Positions 5,170 to 8,659 of a DNA stretch of 8,659 nucleotides are shown piece after piece. The notes below the pieces were generated by a model. The model was not told the DNA's origin. It saw only the letters and a program-made list of their open reading frames with translations, and searched no databases. The position numbers and the translations under genes are program-made. Position 1 is the stretch's first letter; every line of letters starts with the position of its first letter. Source of the DNA: Clostridia bacterium (GTDB taxonomy: Bacteria > Bacillota_A > Clostridia > Lachnospirales > Lachnospiraceae); NCBI GenBank assembly GCA_012515365.1, contig JAAYYM010000399.1:1-8659 (forward strand), read 5' to 3'.

Positions 5170-5931
5170 TTAATATTGTCCACTCTGGTTTGCCTGTACA
5201 ATTTCCGTCAGCTCAATTTCCGGGTTGCGGTACCTTTGCGCACTTTTTTCATTGCTTAATCGTATTGCCTTCTGCGGGCAGTTCTGTATACAGGCAAGAC
5301 AGCTCAGACAGTCGTTTCCATAGACCGGAGTTCCCGCCTCAAGCTGTATATTCCCTGTGGGACATATCTTCTCACATATACCGCAATGTGTGCAGTCTGC
5401 ACTGATTTGAAGTTGCTGTGTTACACCCCCCCCCCGCTTATAGTGATAATCTGCCTGATGTGTCCTTGTCATCATGCAGGCAAACCGTGAATTCTTTCGG
5501 ACAAAATACTTTCCTGAGTGAATATCCTGACATATCTGCTCCAGCTTCTCGTCCTGCTTTCTTGGTTTTTTCTGCTTTTCCATTGCAAAGCCCGGCAAGT
5601 AGTTTTCCTGCATATGTAATTGATTTGCATAAGCAAGCGTTTCTCCCTTTCTGTCCAGCAAATCTGAAAGCTGACGGATTGCTCCGCCTGCAAAGGTTCC
5701 AAAGGTGATCACAGCAAACAAATATGGTGTATGAAACTCTGCTCTTTCCAGAAATTCCTCTATTATCGGAGGAACCGCCAGCCCATAAACGGGGAATACT
5801 AATCCAATAGCGTCTGCCTCGTAGTCCATGGTCTCTCCTTTTAAGGCAGCCGGGATGGATATTAGTTCGCCTCCGATATGCTTTGCTACCATAAGACAAT
5901 TACCAGTTGATGTAAAATAGAAAATCTTCAT
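5170..5931 (-). CDS. EFR1-family flavodoxin-like/4Fe-4S ferredoxin protein
   Basis: A 253-residue putative electron-transfer protein. The N-terminal flavodoxin-like domain starts MKIFYFTSTGNCLMVAK, with the S-T-G-N phosphate loop for FMN at 8-11, a second loop VFPVYGLAVPP (45-55) and FAVITFGTFAGGA (72-84). The C-terminus carries two 4Fe-4S motifs: Cys180/183/186 with Cys190-Pro, and Cys208/211/214 with Cys218-Pro. These features and the length match EFR1 (flavodoxin-ferredoxin) proteins of anaerobic Firmicutes, whose partners are mostly unknown. ATG 5931 has GGAAGGAG six bases upstream. An uninterrupted run of ten G on the coding strand (5426-5435) encodes part of KRGGGV (165-170) in the linker just before the iron-sulfur domain. 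The gene reads through in frame here, but gain or loss of one G would remove both clusters. It is the first gene of a pair with the membrane protein downstream. Confidence 0.92.
   Translation of the reverse strand: MKIFYFTSTGNCLMVAKHIGGELISIPAALKGETMDYEADAIGLVFPVYGLAVPPIIEEFLERAEFHTPYLFAVITFGTFAGGAIRQLSDLLDRKGETLAYANQLHMQENYLPGFAMEKQKKPRKQDEKLEQICQDIHSGKYFVRKNSRFACMMTRTHQADYHYKRGGGVTQQLQISADCTHCGICEKICPTGNIQLEAGTPVYGNDCLSCLACIQNCPQKAIRLSNEKSAQRYRNPEIELTEIVQANQSGQY
5426..5435 (-). repeat. G10 homopolymer inside the EFR1 coding sequence
   Basis: Ten consecutive C on the plus strand (ten G in the coding sense), between codons for Lys165-Arg166 and Val170. It stands out in an AT-rich window with no other G/C run near this length. 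Such tracts in coding sequence are classic slipped-strand mutation sites. The present length keeps the frame open. Confidence 0.9.
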
Positions 5932-5946
5932 TTCATTCTCCTTCCT

Positions 5947-6105
5947 TTACCACTTAAATCCTCGATTTATTATAGTTATACAGAATACAAGACAAATACA
6001 TTTCTTATATTCAAGAGGTTCATCTATTGCAAGCGCATTTAATGCACATTCAGAGCATAGAGTTGTTTGCAAGCCTTCTTCTGCTTTACTGCAATCTATT
6101 CTAAT
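5947..6105 (-). other. Short Cys-rich open stretch after the acetyltransferase stop, unidentified
   Basis: Directly after the TAA of the acetyltransferase the same frame stays open for 52 codons (IRIDCSKAEEGLQTTLCSEC then ALNALAIDEPLEYKKCICL and onward) to a TAA at 5947-5949. There is no ATG, GTG or good ribosome site in it. The acetyltransferase itself ends at its normal place for the family as I recall it. This may be the tail of a deleted Cys-rich gene, or chance. Its 5' end in the message also contains the EFR1 promoter candidate. Confidence 0.25.
5969..5995 (-). promoter_or_regulatory. Putative housekeeping promoter of the EFR1 gene
   Basis: The minus strand carries a perfect -10 box TATAAT (5974-5969) with TTGTCT as a possible -35 (5995-5990). 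The spacer is 15 bases, shorter than the optimum. The implied transcription start lies about 30 bases before the ATG, a usual leader length. The -10 match is convincing and the -35 is not. Confidence 0.4.
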
Positions 6106-6555
6106 TTATAGGTGTCTTACATATACTCTTGAATCTTCTCCCTGCATATCTTTCATCATCTTATAAAACTCATATCCATATTTTTCATATAGCCCATTAT
6201 GATTTGTTGAAATGTAAATATCATTCATTCCATCTACTTTTGCCAACTCTTCAGCATAACTTAATAATTTTCCAACATAGCGATGACCTCTATAATTCGG
6301 AAATGTATATATCCATCCAATCCATGGGGTTAATTCTGTTGGCTGAATATCATCCTTATCTGCAAGTGTACAAAAAGAAATTAAATTCTCTCCTTCCACC
6401 AACATAAGCACCTTGGTATTTTTGCCTACATATTCCATTAACTTCTGATTTTTCAGAAGTTCATATAAAAACTGACCTGCTCCCCAATCACATTCTTTAA
6501 TTTTAGAAAGCCAATATTCTTTATTATCTGTACGGAAATATTCTATTATGTTCAC
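6106..6555 (-). CDS. GNAT-family N-acetyltransferase
   Basis: A 149-residue acetyl-CoA-dependent acetyltransferase of the GNAT fold; its acceptor is unknown. Strand beta-4 and motif A are visible as WIGWIYTFPNYRGHRYVGKL (78-97), where R-G-x-x-x-x-G stands for the usual R/Q-x-x-G-x-G/A pyrophosphate loop, followed by helix LLSYAEELAK. Motif B is IYISTNHNGLYEKYGYEFY (113-131), with the typical Y-E-K-Y-G-F/Y pattern. I chose GTG at 6555 (NIIEYF): GGAGG lies 10 bases upstream and the protein then starts where relatives that I recall do. The upstream ATG at 6612 has no ribosome site, and the ATG at 6564 abuts the GGAGG with almost no spacing. The gene stands alone between the kinase terminator and the EFR1 promoter. 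No terminator is visible after it. Confidence 0.88.
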   Translation of the reverse strand: MNIIEYFRTDNKEYWLSKIKECDWGAGQFLYELLKNQKLMEYVGKNTKVLMLVEGENLISFCTLADKDDIQPTELTPWIGWIYTFPNYRGHRYVGKLLSYAEELAKVDGMNDIYISTNHNGLYEKYGYEFYKMMKDMQGEDSRVYVRHL

Positions 6556-6740
6556 GGTGCACATACCTCCAACTTCAAAGTTATTTATGTTGTCTGCAAA
6601 CTGGGGCAACATCTCGACCAGTCGAAAGTTGCCAAGCGATTATGCTCATAAATATATTTTCTCGCATAATTTGTTGTAACTATGTCTTCTTCTCTAATCA
6701 ACTTGTATAATATGATATATTTTTAAAGATTTCATAAAGA
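6556..6740 (-). other. Leader region of the acetyltransferase gene, no supported gene
   Basis: About 185 bases between the kinase terminator and the acetyltransferase start. The minus strand has one 43-codon open frame with no good start (containing REEDIVTTNYARKYIYEHNR), which could be a coding remnant or chance. No convincing -35/-10 pair was found; a TTGATT around 6700 lacks a good -10 partner. Confidence 0.3.
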
Positions 6741-6773
6741 TTTATAAAAAGGGCGATACAAAAAGTACCGCCC
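6741..6773 (-). terminator. Rho-independent terminator after the histidine kinase gene
   Basis: Minus-strand stem GGGCGGTAC / GTATCGCCC (6773-6765 and 6759-6751), nine pairs with one G.T, loop TTTTT, followed at once by TTTTTATAAA. It starts eight bases after the kinase stop codon and shows that the two-component operon ends here. Confidence 0.92.
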
Positions 6774-6781
6774 GTAAAAAC

Positions 6782-8140
6782 TTAACATGGAATCTTTATT
6801 ATAACCTGCGCACCATTTGTTTTACTATCATTGTTCAATATAAGCTGTCCATCATGCCGTTTAATAATGCTGCTTGTAATGTAAAGTCCCATACCAAAGT
6901 GCATACTGGAGGTCCGGCTACTGTCACCCATAAAAAATTGTTCCTGTGCATGATGCAGGGTATCCGGCGTGAAGCCATTTCCCTCGTCAATTATGGATAT
7001 TTGTACAAAGTTTTCTTCCTTTTGCACTGATATATAAACTGTCCCTTCCGTGGGGGAATAGTCCAACGCATTATTGAGAACATTCATAATCGCACGTTCC
7101 AAAAGCATTTTATCTGCTTTGAGCATACCCAAATTTTCTTCCATTGTCATGTGTAAGCATATACCTTTTGTAAAAAATAAAGAGTTTGCCTGTGCTTCTA
7201 TTTTTTTCATATAATCAGCTATATCGAATTCTTCCACATGAAGCTGATACCCCGCAACTGTTCGGGATATATCTATCAATGTTTTGACATATATACTTAT
7301 TTGCTCAGAGCTTTCTATGATATAACCCGTATATAACCGCTGCTCGCTGTCAAGCTCTGTTTCGTTCATCAAGTCAATATTTCCTTGAATAACAGTCAAA
7401 GGTGTTTTCAAATCATGCGCAAGCGCGGCAATCTGCTCCCTCTGTAATTGTTCTGCTTTCCATTGCTGTTCTAATGATGATTTCAGATTATCTTTCATTT
7501 TAGAAAAAGATTGCAGTACATCTTCAAATTCTTTGATTTTTGAGTGTTCCACTTCAAAATCAAGATTTTGCTGTGCAACCTGTTCAGTCGCTTGAAATAA
7601 CGGAGAGAGTTGCAAACGTAGTATTTTTGAAAATTTGGTTGTTAGGATAATGCAAACAATAATACAATTTAGTCCTATAAAAATATAAAGCAGGATTTCC
7701 GGCGATGCAAAATGCTCATTGAGCCATTCGTTTGTAAAATATGAGCCAATATAATATTGGATAACAACATATTCATTATCGCGGGTAACAAACGCATATT
7801 GTTTATTGATATTCGTATTTGATGTTCCCGATACGGCATATTCCATAGCACTATCTAAGTCTTTGCCCGCTAAAGAAGTGCCTACTATTTGATAATTCTT
7901 ATCCAATATCAGGTACTCACACCCTATAGGAAGATGCAGCTCGGTCAAATCCGGGGTAGCAGAAATAATTGGAACAAGATTTTTAACGCTGTGTTCTGAA
8001 TAGTCTGCATAAGTTATGATTCCCGTCATTGTTCCAACGTAAATAAGGCTAAATGGAATAACCACCGAAAAAAACAAGCCAATAACCAGCATACATAAAA
8101 ATCTCCAGAAAGCAGCTTTCAGAGTTACTTCTTTTTTCAT
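6782..8140 (-). CDS. HAMP-type sensor histidine kinase
   Basis: A 452-residue membrane kinase that senses an outside signal and phosphorylates the regulator encoded just upstream. Helix 1 spans about 11-38, an extracytoplasmic domain about 39-148, helix 2 about 149-169, then a HAMP linker and coiled coil (170-235). The dimerisation box EQIAALAHDLKTPLTVIQGN carries phospho-acceptor His242. The ATPase domain has the N-box NVLNNALDYSP (353-363), G1 DEGNGF (385-390), F-box QFFMGDSSR (401-409) and G2 FGMGLYI (415-421), all intact. The start ATG at 8140 overlaps the regulator stop as ATGA; two in-frame ATGs further up would lie inside the regulator gene. The catalytic part resembles kinases that govern antimicrobial-peptide resistance in Firmicutes, a recollection that does not fix the signal. 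No transporter gene follows, since a terminator ends the unit. Confidence 0.95.
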   Translation of the reverse strand: MKKEVTLKAAFWRFLCMLVIGLFFSVVIPFSLIYVGTMTGIITYADYSEHSVKNLVPIISATPDLTELHLPIGCEYLILDKNYQIVGTSLAGKDLDSAMEYAVSGTSNTNINKQYAFVTRDNEYVVIQYYIGSYFTNEWLNEHFASPEILLYIFIGLNCIIVCIILTTKFSKILRLQLSPLFQATEQVAQQNLDFEVEHSKIKEFEDVLQSFSKMKDNLKSSLEQQWKAEQLQREQIAALAHDLKTPLTVIQGNIDLMNETELDSEQRLYTGYIIESSEQISIYVKTLIDISRTVAGYQLHVEEFDIADYMKKIEAQANSLFFTKGICLHMTMEENLGMLKADKMLLERAIMNVLNNALDYSPTEGTVYISVQKEENFVQISIIDEGNGFTPDTLHHAQEQFFMGDSSRTSSMHFGMGLYITSSIIKRHDGQLILNNDSKTNGAQVIIKIPC

Positions 8141-8659
8141 TCCCATTTGTATCCAATCCCCCAAACCGTTGCTATCGGCTGAATATCCACTCTACCTAAT
8201 TTAGCCCGAATATTTTTGATATGAGTGGAAATAGTGGAATTATCACTATCACCGTCCAAGCTAAAAACTGCTTCATATATTTGTTCTTTAGAAAATACTT
8301 GCCCTTTGTTTCGTGCAAGATATTCACAAATAAGGTATTCGCTTTTTGTTAGAAGAACTGGAGTCCCGTCTACCAGTAATTCCTTTGCCGCCAAATCAAT
8401 CTTAATTCTGTCAAAAGTAAGAGCTGCATGCCGTTCCCTACATTCTCGTCGTAAGTGGGCATTTATTCTTGCCCGCAGTTCTGCAATGCGGAATGGCTTT
8501 GTCAGATAATCGTCGGCACCTAAACCTAGTCCGAAAGTAATATCATTTTCCATTGTCTTTGCAGTTAAGAACAAAATAGGACAGTCCACCAATAAACGGA
8601 TTTTATCACAATAAGCAAAGCCATCTATATCCGGCATCATAATATCAAGAATAATCAAA
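8137..8659 (-). CDS. OmpR-family response regulator, 5' end outside the window
   Basis: The visible 173 residues lack roughly the first 45. The receiver domain shows the phospho-acceptor Asp in LIILDIMMPDIDG (fifth visible residue), the switch Thr in ILFLTAKT, and Lys54 in DDYLTKPF. The C-terminal winged-helix DNA-binding domain runs from about 78 to the end, with LTKSEYLICEYLARNKGQVF, the recognition helix around DNSTISTHIKNIRAKL, and the closing wing VWGIGYKWE. It is translationally coupled to the kinase by a 4-base overlap, so the two form a cognate pair. The target promoters are not in this window. The first visible codon is TTG (Leu) in the middle of the domain, not a start. Confidence 0.95.
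   Translation of the reverse strand, partial: LIILDIMMPDIDGFAYCDKIRLLVDCPILFLTAKTMENDITFGLGLGADDYLTKPFRIAELRARINAHLRRECRERHAALTFDRIKIDLAAKELLVDGTPVLLTKSEYLICEYLARNKGQVFSKEQIYEAVFSLDGDSDNSTISTHIKNIRAKLGRVDIQPIATVWGIGYKWE

Noticed and set aside
5438..5899. Alternative open frames inside the EFR1 gene on both strands
   Set aside because: They are side products of the real frame. Their translations show no domain, while the real frame carries eight correctly spaced cluster Cys residues.
6556..6612. ATG at 6612 as start of the acetyltransferase
   Set aside because: No ribosome site precedes it, and the extra 19 residues lie before a well-placed GGAGG serving GTG 6555.
1..8659. CRISPR array, tRNA, rRNA or intact transposase
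   Set aside because: No regularly spaced direct repeats, cloverleaf-like sequences, rRNA-like stretches or transposase motifs were seen on either strand.

Overview
The window looks like chromosome from a low-GC Gram-positive anaerobe, most likely a gut Clostridia/Lachnospiraceae-type bacterium. The basis is the AT-rich sequence, strong AGGAGG-type ribosome sites, an EFR1-type flavodoxin/ferredoxin protein and an OmpR/HAMP-kinase pair of Firmicutes type. The genus is an inference. Every convincing gene lies on the minus strand, so the text below runs from high to low coordinates.

Region 1 (8659 to 6741): the 3' part of an OmpR-family response regulator, cut by the window edge, overlaps a membrane histidine kinase by 4 bases. 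A good rho-independent terminator follows the kinase. Region 2 (6740 to 5947): a stand-alone GNAT acetyltransferase with a GTG start, followed by a short Cys-rich open stretch that may be residue of another gene. Region 3 (5995 to 4726): a putative promoter, an EFR1-family protein (flavodoxin-like plus two 4Fe-4S clusters) with a run of ten G inside its coding sequence, and a four-helix membrane protein 18 bases downstream, probably cotranscribed.

Region 4 (4725 to 2483) is a decayed accessory stretch. It holds a 17-codon tail resembling a methyltransferase C-terminus, a metallo-beta-lactamase-fold hydrolase that has lost its N-terminal half including the HxHxDH metal motif, an intact SAM methyltransferase, a degraded unidentified gene with several in-frame stops, a perfect 13-bp inverted repeat, the C-terminal remnant of an AAA/DUF4143-type ATPase, and a terminator-like hairpin.

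Region 5 (2440 to 65) is the most coherent unit: a tightly overlapping four-gene operon. It encodes an ECF sigma factor, a two-helix membrane protein in the anti-sigma position but without a zinc-binding motif, a three-helix membrane protein with a zinc ribbon, and a membrane-anchored flavodoxin-like protein. It is closed by a clear terminator. The arrangement suggests an envelope or redox stress module in which membrane proteins control the sigma factor. The gene order and overlaps are directly visible; the function is inferred. No rRNA, tRNA, CRISPR array or intact mobile element was seen.
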